Assembly (NCBI GenBank): GCA_002418595.1
Contig: DIEK01000042.1
Location: 1 to 11,751 of the forward strand
From: Candidatus Omnitrophica bacterium UBA5776
Lineage (GTDB): Bacteria; Omnitrophota; Gorgyraeia; Gygaellales; Profunditerraquicolaceae
Direction: 5' to 3'
Length of the DNA stretch: 11,751 nucleotides
Below the pieces are notes generated by a model. The model had not been told where the DNA came from and searched no databases. It saw only the letters and a list, made by a program, of their open reading frames with translations. The position numbers and the translations under genes were made by a program. Positions 1 through 7,069 of this stretch are shown here, piece by piece (within the stretch, counting starts at the first letter, position 1; each line of letters begins with the position of its first letter).

Positions 1-870
1 GTCCGCGGCATAGAGACCGCGGGAGGCCGCGCGCGCGGGGTCGCGCTGCAAGGATCCGGCAGGCTCGCCGCCGGGAAAGTGATACTGGCCAGCGGCGGGG
101 TTTCTTACGCCTTCACCGGCTCAAGCGGCGACGGCCACGAAATGGCGCGCGCTTTTGGACACGATGTCACTCCTTTGCTGCCGGCGCTCGCCCCCTTACG
201 CACGGCGCGGCAATATCCGTCCCTGGACGGGCTGCTGCTGAAGAACGTGAAGGCCGTGTTTTCTTTTGCCGTCAAGGGCAGGAAAAAACGCCTCGAGTCG
301 CCTGTGGGGGAGATTGTCTTTCATTCCCGCGGCATAGGTGGAGCATTGATCTTGTCTATAAGCGGCAGGATCTCCCGTTTACTCGCCGAAGGGGAGAAAG
401 TCGATCTGGAGATAGACCTTAAACCCGGCCTGGAGCGCGCCGTGCTGGAAGCGAGGTTGTTGCGTGAATTCGGGTCCGCTCCCGGGTCAAGAATAGAAAA
501 AATACTTTGCGCGCTTATGCCGACAAGACTGGCCGCGGTATTCTGCCGTGAGTGCGGGGTGGAATGCCGCAAACAGGCCGGACAGATCACTTCCGCGGAG
601 CGCGGCAGGCTCGTAGAGCATATGAAGAGTTTCGCTTTTAACATAAAAGGCGCTTCTCTGCAGGAGGCGATGGTTACTTGCGGAGGTGTATCCTTGAAGC
701 AGATCGATCCTCGCAGCATGGAATCCAGGCTGGTCAAGGGTCTTTATTTCGCCGGAGAGATAATCGATCTGGACGCCGACACCGGAGGTTTTAATCTTCA
801 GGCGGCCTTTTCCACCGGCTACCTGGCCGGAGAGAGCGCCGCTTCCGCCGGCGAGGGGGATGTTCGATGA
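1..870 (+). CDS. HI0933/BaiN-type NAD(P)/FAD-dependent oxidoreductase, 5'-truncated
   Basis: Reading frame 1 is open from the first base, so the gene begins outside the window; 289 C-terminal residues are present of a family that usually runs near 400. The ASGG(V)SY..TGSSGDGHEMA..GH.VTPLLPALAPL stretch and the C-terminal GLYFAGEIIDLDADTGGFNLQ..FSTGYLAGE block are the signature segments of the HI0933 (YhiN/BaiN) flavoprotein family; the last block forms part of the FAD site. Members are cytoplasmic FAD proteins related to flavin reductases and dehydrogenases, and most have no proven substrate. The N-terminal Rossmann GxGxxG motif is not visible here. The stop overlaps the start of the Maf-M48 gene by four bases (ATGA), which implies translational coupling. 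The family call is firm; the substrate is unknown. Confidence 0.9.
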   Translation, partial: VRGIETAGGRARGVALQGSGRLAAGKVILASGGVSYAFTGSSGDGHEMARAFGHDVTPLLPALAPLRTARQYPSLDGLLLKNVKAVFSFAVKGRKKRLESPVGEIVFHSRGIGGALILSISGRISRLLAEGEKVDLEIDLKPGLERAVLEARLLREFGSAPGSRIEKILCALMPTRLAAVFCRECGVECRKQAGQITSAERGRLVEHMKSFAFNIKGASLQEAMVTCGGVSLKQIDPRSMESRLVKGLYFAGEIIDLDADTGGFNLQAAFSTGYLAGESAASAGEGDVR

Positions 871-2252
871 AGAAAAGCGGAAAAACCGTGTTATACCTGG
901 CCTCCGCGTCCAAAGCGCGCGTTAGAATACTCTCGGACCTGGGTTTGATTTTCAAGTCCCTTCCTGTGGCCATCCCGGAACACGGGGTCAACGGCGGCAA
1001 GGTAAAGTCGTTTCCGGCGCTGGTAAAACGCAACGCGCGCCTGAAGGCGCTCGCAGCGGCCGAAAAGATCCCGGAGGGCGTGGTGATCGCGGCGGATACC
1101 GTCTCCGGTTATAACGGCGTGATCTATGGGAAACCGCGCTGCCGCGCGGAAGCGGTCTCGATGCTGAAGAAGCTCTCCGGTTCGGCGCAGCGCGTTTACA
1201 CCGGGATAGCCGTCGCGCGCAAGGACCTCCGGGGCAGGCTGAATATAAAGACCGCCTCGGAGAGGACGACTGTGTATATGGACAGGCTTTCCGCCGAGGA
1301 GATACGGTCTTACGTCTCCGCCGGCTCGGCCCTGGGGAAAGCGGGAAGTTTCGATATCCAGGGCAGGGGGCCTTTTTTTATCAGGAAGATAGACGGGTGC
1401 TTTTACAACGTGGTCGGACTGCCGGCGCGTCTTTTATACCGCATGCTCAAGGAAATGAAAATAAGCCTGCTGGTTCTTCTGCCCTTTATTTTGCTTTGCG
1501 CCGGATGCGCCACCGAATACAACGCCTCCACCGGCAGGATGGAGTCTTATTACTACAGCACCGAGAGGGAAGTGCGCGCCGGGGAAGCGGTCGCCAGGGC
1601 GGTCGAGAGGGAGTATAAACTTGCCGAGGATCCTTTATTGCAGGAAAAGGCCGGGCGCATAGGCTCGCGTATCGCTTCGGTATGCGGGCGCAAAGAGATA
1701 AAATACACCTTCAAGGTCCTGGACGACGAAGAGATAAACGCCGTTTCTCTGCCGGGGGGATTCGTTTACGTGAATAAAGGCGTGTTGGAAAAGGCTTCTG
1801 GTGACGACGAGGTGGCGGGAGTCCTGGCGCACGAGGTGGGGCACATCGTTTGCCGGCACAGCATAAAGAAGATGCAGGGTATGACCGGCTATACGCTCCT
1901 GCGCATACTGCTGGCGCAGGCGCCTGACCCCGGAAAAGTGGGGACAGCCGCCGACGCCGCCTTCACCGAACTTATGCTGGGGTATTCCCGGGAGGACGAA
2001 CTGCAGGCGGACGCGCTCGCGGCCCGCTATATGAAAGAGGCCGGATATGATCCCCGGGCGATGATTTCTTTCCTGGAGCGGCTCTGGCAGGATGGGAAAC
2101 GCCGGCCGCCCAGGCGGATGTCTTATTACAAGACGCACCCTTACATCCCGGACAGGATCAGGGTGGTAAAGCGGGAACTCGGCGAGAAAATGGATTTCAC
2201 CGATTACATCAATATAGAACAGCTTCCGGCGGGACAGGATGCTACTCATTAA
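867..2252 (+). CDS. Maf nucleotide pyrophosphatase domain fused in frame to an M48 lipoprotein-type metalloprotease
   Basis: One 461-residue frame holds two complete domains. Residues 1-195 are Maf, a house-cleaning NTP pyrophosphatase: LASASKARVRIL (11-22), AADTV with catalytic Asp77, YGKP (87-90), GKAGSFDIQGRG (157-168) and FYNVVGLP (179-186). Residues 197-213 then form a lipoprotein-like signal (MKISLLVLLPFILLCAG) with Cys214 as lipobox cysteine. Residues 215-461 form an M48 peptidase of the LoiP/YcaL type: HEVGH zinc motif at 322-326 and third ligand Glu378 in DELQADA. Each half matches the usual length of its stand-alone family. No stop separates them, and no well-placed ribosome binding site precedes Met193 or Met197 (an AAGGA lies only one base before Met197). 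It is either a true fusion with cytoplasmic Maf and external protease, two proteins with an internal start, or a lost stop codon. Its start overlaps the upstream gene by four bases. Confidence 0.88.
   Translation: MKKSGKTVLYLASASKARVRILSDLGLIFKSLPVAIPEHGVNGGKVKSFPALVKRNARLKALAAAEKIPEGVVIAADTVSGYNGVIYGKPRCRAEAVSMLKKLSGSAQRVYTGIAVARKDLRGRLNIKTASERTTVYMDRLSAEEIRSYVSAGSALGKAGSFDIQGRGPFFIRKIDGCFYNVVGLPARLLYRMLKEMKISLLVLLPFILLCAGCATEYNASTGRMESYYYSTEREVRAGEAVARAVEREYKLAEDPLLQEKAGRIGSRIASVCGRKEIKYTFKVLDDEEINAVSLPGGFVYVNKGVLEKASGDDEVAGVLAHEVGHIVCRHSIKKMQGMTGYTLLRILLAQAPDPGKVGTAADAAFTELMLGYSREDELQADALAARYMKEAGYDPRAMISFLERLWQDGKRRPPRRMSYYKTHPYIPDRIRVVKRELGEKMDFTDYINIEQLPAGQDATH
1443..2252 (+). other. 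Possible separate M48 lipoprotein product from an internal start
   Basis: This marks the part of the fused frame that could be translated alone. ATG codons at 1443 (Met193) and 1455 (Met197) sit directly before a lysine, a hydrophobic stretch and a lipobox ending LLCAGC, with the cysteine at 1506-1508. Read from either ATG this is a normal M48 lipoprotein of about 265-269 residues. A lipoprotein signal buried behind a folded 195-residue domain would not normally be processed by signal peptidase II, which argues for an independent start. The lack of a good Shine-Dalgarno at 1443 or 1455 argues against it, although translation coupled to the Maf reading remains possible. Confidence 0.4.
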
Positions 2253-3288
2253 ACATATCATATTCCAGGGGGTGTTATTTATGACGGCGCTTGGTTCTGC
2301 TTTAGCGCAGGATAATCCTTTCGGCGTGCTGGAATTCCTGCATTGGGATCATTCCTGGAACGCCAATAAATATCACACGCGGGCGGAACTGGACAAGGCC
2401 GCCGACGCCGTTCTGCACTGCGGGGCGGGCATCGTGCGGGTGGATTTTCTCTGGCAGGACATAGAGCCGTCGCCGGGCCAATATGATTTTGCCAAGTATG
2501 ACAGGATAGTGGATGCGCTCTCCTCCAGGGGTATCGAGATATTGGGTATATTGGACTATAGTTCCGATTGGGCCTCGGCGTGCGGGAAATGGAACTGTCC
2601 GCCGCGTGATTTCGCCCTTTTCGCCGCTTATGCCGCGCGGGTCGCCGGCCGTTACAAAGGGAGAGTTAAATACTGGGAGATATGGAACGAACCGGACTCG
2701 GCGGTTTACTGGCAGCCGCAGGACAGGATGAAGGAGTATTGCCGTCTGCTGGAGCTCTCTTACAAAGCGCTAAAAGAGGCCGACCCCGGCTGTAAGGTCT
2801 TGAACGGCGGACTGGCCAAAGGCCTTTCCAGCGTGAACGTTCTCTATGACAACGGGGCCGCGCCGTATTTCGACATACTCAATGTGCATATCTTCGAATC
2901 CCCTTTGAGCGAAGGCGCCTTGAGCAGGATCAGGGCGTTCCCGCGCCTGGTGCGCAAAGTGATGGCGCGCAACGGAGACCAAGACAAGAAAATATGGAGA
3001 ACCGAGACCGGCTGTCCGGGCGCCGCCGACCGGTCCGTCAAAGGCTGGTGGCTGGGAAGAAACCCCGATGAAAAAGAACAGGCGGAGTGGCTGGTTTCCG
3101 TTTACGCCGAGCTGACAACAGCCGAAGGGGTGGAGAAAGTCTTCTGGGCATTTTTGCGCGACTGCAACCGTCATTGGAAGAACGGAACGGATTATCTGGG
3201 ACTGCTGCGCTGGGACTTCAGCGAGAAGCCGGCTTTCGGCGCCTACTCGCGCGCCAGCAGGGAATGGAAAGAAAACAACGGGAGGTAA
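2239..3288 (+). CDS. Secreted clan-A (GH39/GH5-like) glycoside hydrolase
   Basis: The product has 349 residues. A signal peptide (about residues 1-23, cleaved after ALA) requires the start at 2239, inside the end of the preceding gene (14-base overlap). A better Shine-Dalgarno (AGGGGG) precedes the ATG at 2281, but starting there would remove most of the signal. The remainder is a single (beta/alpha)8-type domain: GIVRVDFLWQDIEPSPGQYDF (64-84) and YWEIWNEPD (145-153) with Glu151 as the expected acid/base. IWRTETG (252-258) supplies Glu256 as candidate nucleophile. These are clan GH-A hallmarks, closest in style to the GH39/xylosidase-like and PslG-like groups. It probably acts on a polysaccharide in the periplasm or outside the cell. 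Substrate and exact family cannot be fixed by eye. No carbohydrate-binding module or C-terminal anchor is seen. Confidence 0.82.
   Translation: MLLIKHIIFQGVLFMTALGSALAQDNPFGVLEFLHWDHSWNANKYHTRAELDKAADAVLHCGAGIVRVDFLWQDIEPSPGQYDFAKYDRIVDALSSRGIEILGILDYSSDWASACGKWNCPPRDFALFAAYAARVAGRYKGRVKYWEIWNEPDSAVYWQPQDRMKEYCRLLELSYKALKEADPGCKVLNGGLAKGLSSVNVLYDNGAAPYFDILNVHIFESPLSEGALSRIRAFPRLVRKVMARNGDQDKKIWRTETGCPGAADRSVKGWWLGRNPDEKEQAEWLVSVYAELTTAEGVEKVFWAFLRDCNRHWKNGTDYLGLLRWDFSEKPAFGAYSRASREWKENNGR
3280..3285 (+). promoter_or_regulatory. Shine-Dalgarno of the YggT gene overlapping the upstream stop
   Basis: GGGAGG lies seven bases before the ATG at 3293 and abuts the TAA stop (3286-3288) of the glycoside hydrolase gene. 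It fixes the YggT start and suggests re-initiation by the same ribosomes. Confidence 0.7.
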
Positions 3289-3292
3289 CCTT

Positions 3293-3595
3293 ATGTTCGC
3301 ATTCGCAAACTTTCTCGGCGCGGCGGCCCATGTCGTGGACATACTTTTGACCGTTTATTACTGGCTCATATTGATCAGGGCAGTGATCAGCTGGGTCAGC
3401 CCGGACCCCTTCAATCCGCTGGTGCAATTCCTCGTCAAAAGCACCGAGCCTGTCCTCGAACCGATCCGCAGGATCCTGCCCGCCGGCCTGCGTTTCGGCA
3501 TAGACATCTCTCCGCTTATCGCGTTCCTGCTGATCGTTTTTTTGCGTTCCTTCCTGGTCAGGACCCTGGTTGACTGGAGCCTGAGACTGGGATAG
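3293..3595 (+). CDS. YggT/YlmG-family membrane protein
   Basis: This is a 100-residue integral membrane protein, the usual size for a single YggT unit. Two hydrophobic segments (about 12-33 and 73-92) flank a conserved loop: RAVISWVSPDPFNPLVQFL (29-47), STEPVLEPIRRILP (50-63) and FGIDISPLIAF (68-78), which are the family signature. YggT/YlmG proteins lie in the inner or cytoplasmic membrane and are linked by genetics to cell division, osmotic response and nucleoid or chloroplast morphology, but no biochemical activity is established. The gene begins five bases after the glycoside hydrolase stop. The start is supported by a GGGAGG ribosome binding site and by the position of the first membrane segment. 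Confidence 0.93.
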   Translation: MFAFANFLGAAAHVVDILLTVYYWLILIRAVISWVSPDPFNPLVQFLVKSTEPVLEPIRRILPAGLRFGIDISPLIAFLLIVFLRSFLVRTLVDWSLRLG

Positions 3596-3638
3596 ACAAA
3601 CAGTAAAGCACGAGGCGAGAGGGGAGAGGACCGCAGAA

Positions 3639-5429
3639 ATGTGTTTCAAACGGGTCGGGTGTGTAACTATGTTATTATTGGCGGATTCTTTTTCTCTTGC
3701 TGTCCCCGTTTTTGCCGGGCACGAGGAGGGAACCGACATAATAGTGGTGCGCAGGAGCGGCGGCGCTATCTACAGCCTGGACAGGGGATCCATATCGTCT
3801 TACGCGCCGCTTCAGTCCGCCCTGGGTCCGGCCGGTTTACTGCCTCTGGAGGGTGAGTTCAAGGGTTCCGGCGGCGACGGCCAGGCGGACCTTTCTCTGC
3901 GCGGAGGCGGATTCGAATCCCTGTTGGTAACCGTGGACGGCGCGCGCGTCAACGATCCCCAGACCGGGCATTATACCTGTTACATCCCGCTTACCGCCGC
4001 CGATATCGAGCGCGTCGATCTGCGCGGCCCGGCCGGAGAAAACGCAGGCGGCGCGGTCTCCGGAGGGCTGGATTTCACGCGCCGCCTGCCGCTGGAAAAT
4101 GAGAACGTCATTTCAGGCTCTTTCGGCAGTCATTCCTTGTCTTGCGGGTTATTGAGTTTCACGCGCGGCAACGGCGAGTCCGGGGCGCGGGCATCCGTCT
4201 TGAGAAGGCGTTCCTCCGGATTCCGCGAGGACACCGCTTTTGAGAACAGCATCGTCACCTTCTCCGGGCTTTTACGCGCGGATAACACCGCGCTGAAGGC
4301 GGACTGGGGATATCAGGATAAATATTTCGGGGCTTATGATTTCTACACCCCGGGCAAAGGATACCTTTCCGACGAGCGCACGCGCACGCACCTGGCGGAG
4401 GTTTCTTTCTCCGTAGAGAAAGACGGGATGGCTTTGAGCCCGTCTTTTTTCTGGCGCCGGCATTACGATACCTTCCAGCTCGACCGGAGCAAACTGCGCA
4501 GTTCGTATCTCAATCATCACCGCACCGACGTGCTGCGTCCGGCTGTGGACTTCAGCCTGGAGGGGGCCGACGGCGAAAAAGTTCGTTCGGGGGCGGAATA
4601 TGCTTCCGAGCGCATAGTTTCCCGCACCCTCGGTAACCACAACAGGGATATCCCGGCGGTGTGGGTATCGCTGCGGTCGGCGCAGTCCGGCAGGCTCGCG
4701 GCATCGGCCAAAGCCAGGCTTGATTCTCCCGACAGGGGAGATGATATCGTTTCCGCGGGGATGGATCTTTCTTGCGCCTTGTCCGGGCCGTATTCCTTGA
4801 AAGGGGCCGTTTCCGCGGACGGTCGGCTGCCGAGTTTCACGGAATTGTATTATCTTGACCCCACCACTTCCGGCAGCGAAAGTCTGAAATCGCCGCGCTC
4901 TCTTACCTGTGAAGCGGCTTTACAAAGGTCGGTTTCGGGCTTGAGCTGGCAGGGAGGGGTTTTTTACCGCCGGGAAAAAGACGTCATAGACTGGATAAAA
5001 TGGGACTCCGGTCAGTCGGTCTGGCGTGCTGAGAATCTCTCCCGGCTTGATACCGCCGGCCTGGAGGGGAGATTCCGGACCGAGATTTCGAAGATATGTT
5101 CTTTCTCCTGGAATTACGCTTATACCTTGCGCGTTGACCGGGAAGCGGGCGTTATTTACAAGTACGGGCCGGGTTATACCAGGCATCTTTCCAATGCCGT
5201 TGTCGATCTCTTTTTGCCTTTCGGCACGCAGACTTTTGCCGTAAAATATACCAAGAAGCCGTCCAGGGACCCCTGGGTCATATTCGATATGATACTGCGC
5301 CGGCGGCTCAATGCCCGGACTTCGTTGTTCTGCTCTGTCTCGAATCTCTTCAACAGCGAGTATCAGGATATAGAGGGAGTGCCGCGTCCCGGCCGCTGGA
5401 TAGAAGCGGGATGCGAAGTGAGTTGGTAA
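3639..5429 (+). CDS. TonB-dependent outer-membrane receptor
   Basis: The product has 596 residues. A signal peptide (about 1-26, cleaved after VFA) is followed by a TonB-box-like DIIVV (33-37). The plug domain (about 45-150) shows ADLSLRGGGFESLLVTVDGARVND and PLTAADIERVDLRGPA, typical of BtuB/CirA-like receptors. The rest is a beta barrel with alternating polar and aromatic strands, a late SNLFNSEYQ motif and a terminal Trp as expected of a Bam-recognised last strand. At this size it is a small receptor for metal complexes or vitamins rather than a SusC-type protein. GAGAGGA at 3624-3630 with eight-base spacing supports the start. thiM follows 18 bases after its stop, which suggests (inference only) a thiamine-precursor ligand. 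No cobalamin or TPP riboswitch fits in the 43-base gap upstream. Confidence 0.9.
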   Translation: MCFKRVGCVTMLLLADSFSLAVPVFAGHEEGTDIIVVRRSGGAIYSLDRGSISSYAPLQSALGPAGLLPLEGEFKGSGGDGQADLSLRGGGFESLLVTVDGARVNDPQTGHYTCYIPLTAADIERVDLRGPAGENAGGAVSGGLDFTRRLPLENENVISGSFGSHSLSCGLLSFTRGNGESGARASVLRRRSSGFREDTAFENSIVTFSGLLRADNTALKADWGYQDKYFGAYDFYTPGKGYLSDERTRTHLAEVSFSVEKDGMALSPSFFWRRHYDTFQLDRSKLRSSYLNHHRTDVLRPAVDFSLEGADGEKVRSGAEYASERIVSRTLGNHNRDIPAVWVSLRSAQSGRLAASAKARLDSPDRGDDIVSAGMDLSCALSGPYSLKGAVSADGRLPSFTELYYLDPTTSGSESLKSPRSLTCEAALQRSVSGLSWQGGVFYRREKDVIDWIKWDSGQSVWRAENLSRLDTAGLEGRFRTEISKICSFSWNYAYTLRVDREAGVIYKYGPGYTRHLSNAVVDLFLPFGTQTFAVKYTKKPSRDPWVIFDMILRRRLNARTSLFCSVSNLFNSEYQDIEGVPRPGRWIEAGCEVSW

Positions 5430-5447
5430 AGATGGAGAAGAAAACTT

Positions 5448-6263
5448 ATGCGTAAAATCATCTTGAATGCCGGCGCCTTGCTCGATAAAGTGCGGAAAGA
5501 AGCGCCGGTGGTGCATCACCTGACAAATTGGGTTACCGTTTACGACTGCGCGCAGGCCGTAAAATCTTTCGGCGCCTCCCCGGTAATGGCGCACGCCGTG
5601 GAAGAGGCGGCGGAGATGTCCGGTATAGCTTCGGCGCTGGTGCTGAACATCGGCACCCTAACCGCCGATGTCCTGGAGGCGATGAAAAAGGCCTGCGGCG
5701 CCGCCAATAAAAAGGGCATCCCGGTGGTGCTCGACTGCTGCGGGGCGGGGGCCACACGTTTCAGGGATGAAAGTTGTCTCGCGCTGGTCAAGGATTTCAG
5801 GATAGCCATCATCAAAGGTAATGCCTCCGAGATCTGCCGTATGAGCGGCGGTGCTTCCGTTACCAAAGGCGTTGACTCCACTTTATCCGCTTCAGCCGTT
5901 GATATGAGCGTTACGGCCGGCAAACTCGCGAAAGATAAAGATTGCGTGGTGGCCGCCACAGGCGTGGAGGACATAGTAACCGACGGGCGGAAAGTTTACG
6001 CGGTCAGGAACGGGCATCCTTTAATGTCCGGCGTGGTCGGCACCGGATGCATGGCGGCGTCGGTGATAGGCACTTTCGCGGCCGTGGAGAAGGATTTCGT
6101 TGCCGCGGCGGCCTGCGGGCTTGTCTGCTTTGAGATCGCCGCGGAGCTGGCGGCGCGAAGATGCAAAGGGCCGGGGAGTTTTAAGGCGGCGCTCTTTGAC
6201 CGCGTTCATTCACTGAAAAAGGATACCGTGCTTAAAATGCAGCGGGTTTACACTTCTGATTGA
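5448..6263 (+). CDS. thiM: Hydroxyethylthiazole kinase
   Basis: ThiM phosphorylates 4-methyl-5-(2-hydroxyethyl)thiazole with ATP, so salvaged thiazole can enter thiamine phosphate synthesis in the cytoplasm. The 271-residue product has the family's usual length and blocks: VVHHLTNWVTVYDCA (21-35), FGASPVMAHAVEEA (41-54), LVLNIGTL (64-71), IKGNASEI (122-129), GVDS (141-144) and GTGCMAA (198-204) with catalytic-position Cys201. One departure is that the usual DPVGAGAT nucleotide/magnesium motif reads DCCGAGAT (96-103). GGAG at 5434-5437 with ten-base spacing supports the start. No ThiD or ThiE gene is next to it; the neighbours are a TonB receptor and a nitroreductase. Confidence 0.95.
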   Translation: MRKIILNAGALLDKVRKEAPVVHHLTNWVTVYDCAQAVKSFGASPVMAHAVEEAAEMSGIASALVLNIGTLTADVLEAMKKACGAANKKGIPVVLDCCGAGATRFRDESCLALVKDFRIAIIKGNASEICRMSGGASVTKGVDSTLSASAVDMSVTAGKLAKDKDCVVAATGVEDIVTDGRKVYAVRNGHPLMSGVVGTGCMAASVIGTFAAVEKDFVAAAACGLVCFEIAAELAARRCKGPGSFKAALFDRVHSLKKDTVLKMQRVYTSD

Positions 6264-6280
6264 TCCGGTTTGGCTATCAT

Positions 6281-6287
6281 AAGGAGG
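6281..6287 (+). promoter_or_regulatory. Shine-Dalgarno that decides the nitroreductase start
   Basis: AAGGAGG, near-perfect, lies seven bases before the ATG at 6295. An in-frame TTG at 6289 is only one base downstream of the motif and is therefore rejected as the start. Confidence 0.8.
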
Positions 6288-6294
6288 ATTGACA

Positions 6295-6795
6295 ATGGAA
6301 AATCTTGAGATGTTGAAAGCGAGAAGAAGCGTCCGGTCGTATCAGGACAAAGCGTTGAATAAAGACGATATAGAGAAGATAGTGGATTGCGCAAGGTTCG
6401 CCGCCACGGCCCGCAATGTCCAGCCCTGGGAGTTCGTGGCGGTTACCGAAAGCAAGACGCTTGAAAGCCTCGCCGCCCTCGCCGAGAACGGCAGGTTCCT
6501 TGCGCAGGCCAAGGCCTGTATCGTTGTGTTCTGCGTTGATACGAAGTATTACCTGGAAGACGGCTGCGCCGCCACGCAGAATTTACTGCTCGCCGCCTCC
6601 ATGCTCGGCATCGGCTCCTGCTGGGTCGCCGGGGACAAGAAACCCTACGCTCCGCAGGTCTCGGAACTGCTGGGAGTCCCGCGGCAATACAAGCTGGTCA
6701 GCCTGGTCGCTTTGGGGCATCCGCGCAAAGAGGATCAAGCCGGGAACCCGCGAAAAAGGCCGTTGAAGGAAGTTTTGCACTGGGAGAAGTTCTGA
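6295..6795 (+). CDS. Nitroreductase-family FMN-dependent protein
   Basis: The product has 166 residues, a short member of the nitroreductase superfamily. These proteins bind FMN as homodimers and use NAD(P)H to reduce nitro compounds, quinones or flavins. FMN-binding elements are visible: KARRSVRSY (8-16), ATARNVQPWEFV (37-48), ASMLGIGSCW (101-110) and VALGHPRK (138-145). It starts 31 bases after thiM with an excellent ribosome binding site, so it is probably the last gene of the operon. Co-location with thiM does not by itself assign a thiamine role, and the physiological substrate cannot be read from the sequence. A BluB identity is not supported because the protein is short and lacks the expected extra segments. 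Confidence 0.9.
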   Translation: MENLEMLKARRSVRSYQDKALNKDDIEKIVDCARFAATARNVQPWEFVAVTESKTLESLAALAENGRFLAQAKACIVVFCVDTKYYLEDGCAATQNLLLAASMLGIGSCWVAGDKKPYAPQVSELLGVPRQYKLVSLVALGHPRKEDQAGNPRKRPLKEVLHWEKF

Positions 6796-6837
6796 GAACG
6801 GGAAGAGTATCTTATCGGTAAAGAGGCTTTAGAACAG

Positions 6838-6918
6838 TGCGGAAGGAGGGAGTTGAACCCTCACACCTCTCGGCACAGGCTTCTGAGACCTGCGTGTCTG
6901 CCATTCCACCACTTCCGC
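6838..6918 (-). tRNA. tRNA-Leu (anticodon CAG)
   Basis: On the minus strand an 81-nt cloverleaf folds with a 7-bp acceptor GCGGAAG/CUUCCGC and discriminator A. The anticodon stem CAGGU/GCCUG closes the loop CUCAGAA (anticodon CAG), and the T arm is GAGGG-UUCAACU-CCCUC. A variable segment longer than in class I tRNAs follows the anticodon stem, as expected for leucine. The D arm contains GGAAUGGC. It reads CUG codons. CCA is not encoded in the DNA, in contrast to the tmRNA of this window. Confidence 0.95.
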
Positions 6919-6951
6919 ATTACTTATCAGAGATTTATGTAACAAGGTAGT

Positions 6952-6980
6952 AGTATATTCCAGCCCTTTTGATTTGTCAA
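6952..6980 (-). promoter_or_regulatory. Sigma70-type promoter of tRNA-Leu
   Basis: Read on the minus strand, TTGACA (6980-6975) and TATACT (6957-6952) are separated by exactly 17 bases. The -10 element lies 33 bases before the mature tRNA 5' end, leaving a short leader for RNase P. Both hexamers are near consensus, as expected for a stable RNA gene. Confidence 0.85.
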
Positions 6981-6986
6981 TAATCA

Positions 6987-7015
6987 TTGTCCAATCCGTC
7001 TTTTGTTGTTATAAT
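6987..7015 (+). promoter_or_regulatory. Sigma70-type promoter of the AEC permease-smpB unit
   Basis: TTGTCC (6987-6992) and TATAAT (7010-7015) are separated by 17 bases. The -10 is perfect. The start codon at 7070 lies about 55 bases downstream. This promoter is back to back with the tRNA promoter; the two -35 elements are only six bases apart. Confidence 0.75.
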
Positions 7016-7069
7016 ATTTTTCCCTCGGAAACCGCGATATATGCTTTTTCGCAGCCGGAGCTTTAAGAT

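Noticed and set aside
321..737. Long minus-strand open frames opposite the flavoprotein and other GC-rich genes.
   Set aside because: They mirror real genes, lack ribosome binding sites and recognisable domains, and arise from GC-rich codon bias.
2281..2283. Alternative start of the glycoside hydrolase at 2281, which has a better Shine-Dalgarno.
   Set aside because: It would leave only the last residues of a clear signal peptide that begins at 2239; a secreted enzyme with no signal is less likely.
3580..3640. CTGAGA and purine-rich sequence before the TonB receptor, checked as a possible TPP or cobalamin riboswitch.
   Set aside because: The CTGAGA lies in the YggT coding end, no partner motifs are present, and the 43-base gap is too short for either riboswitch.
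6796..6837. Possible terminator between the nitroreductase and the convergent tRNA-Leu.
   Set aside because: No stem with a U tract on either strand could be found in the 42 bases.
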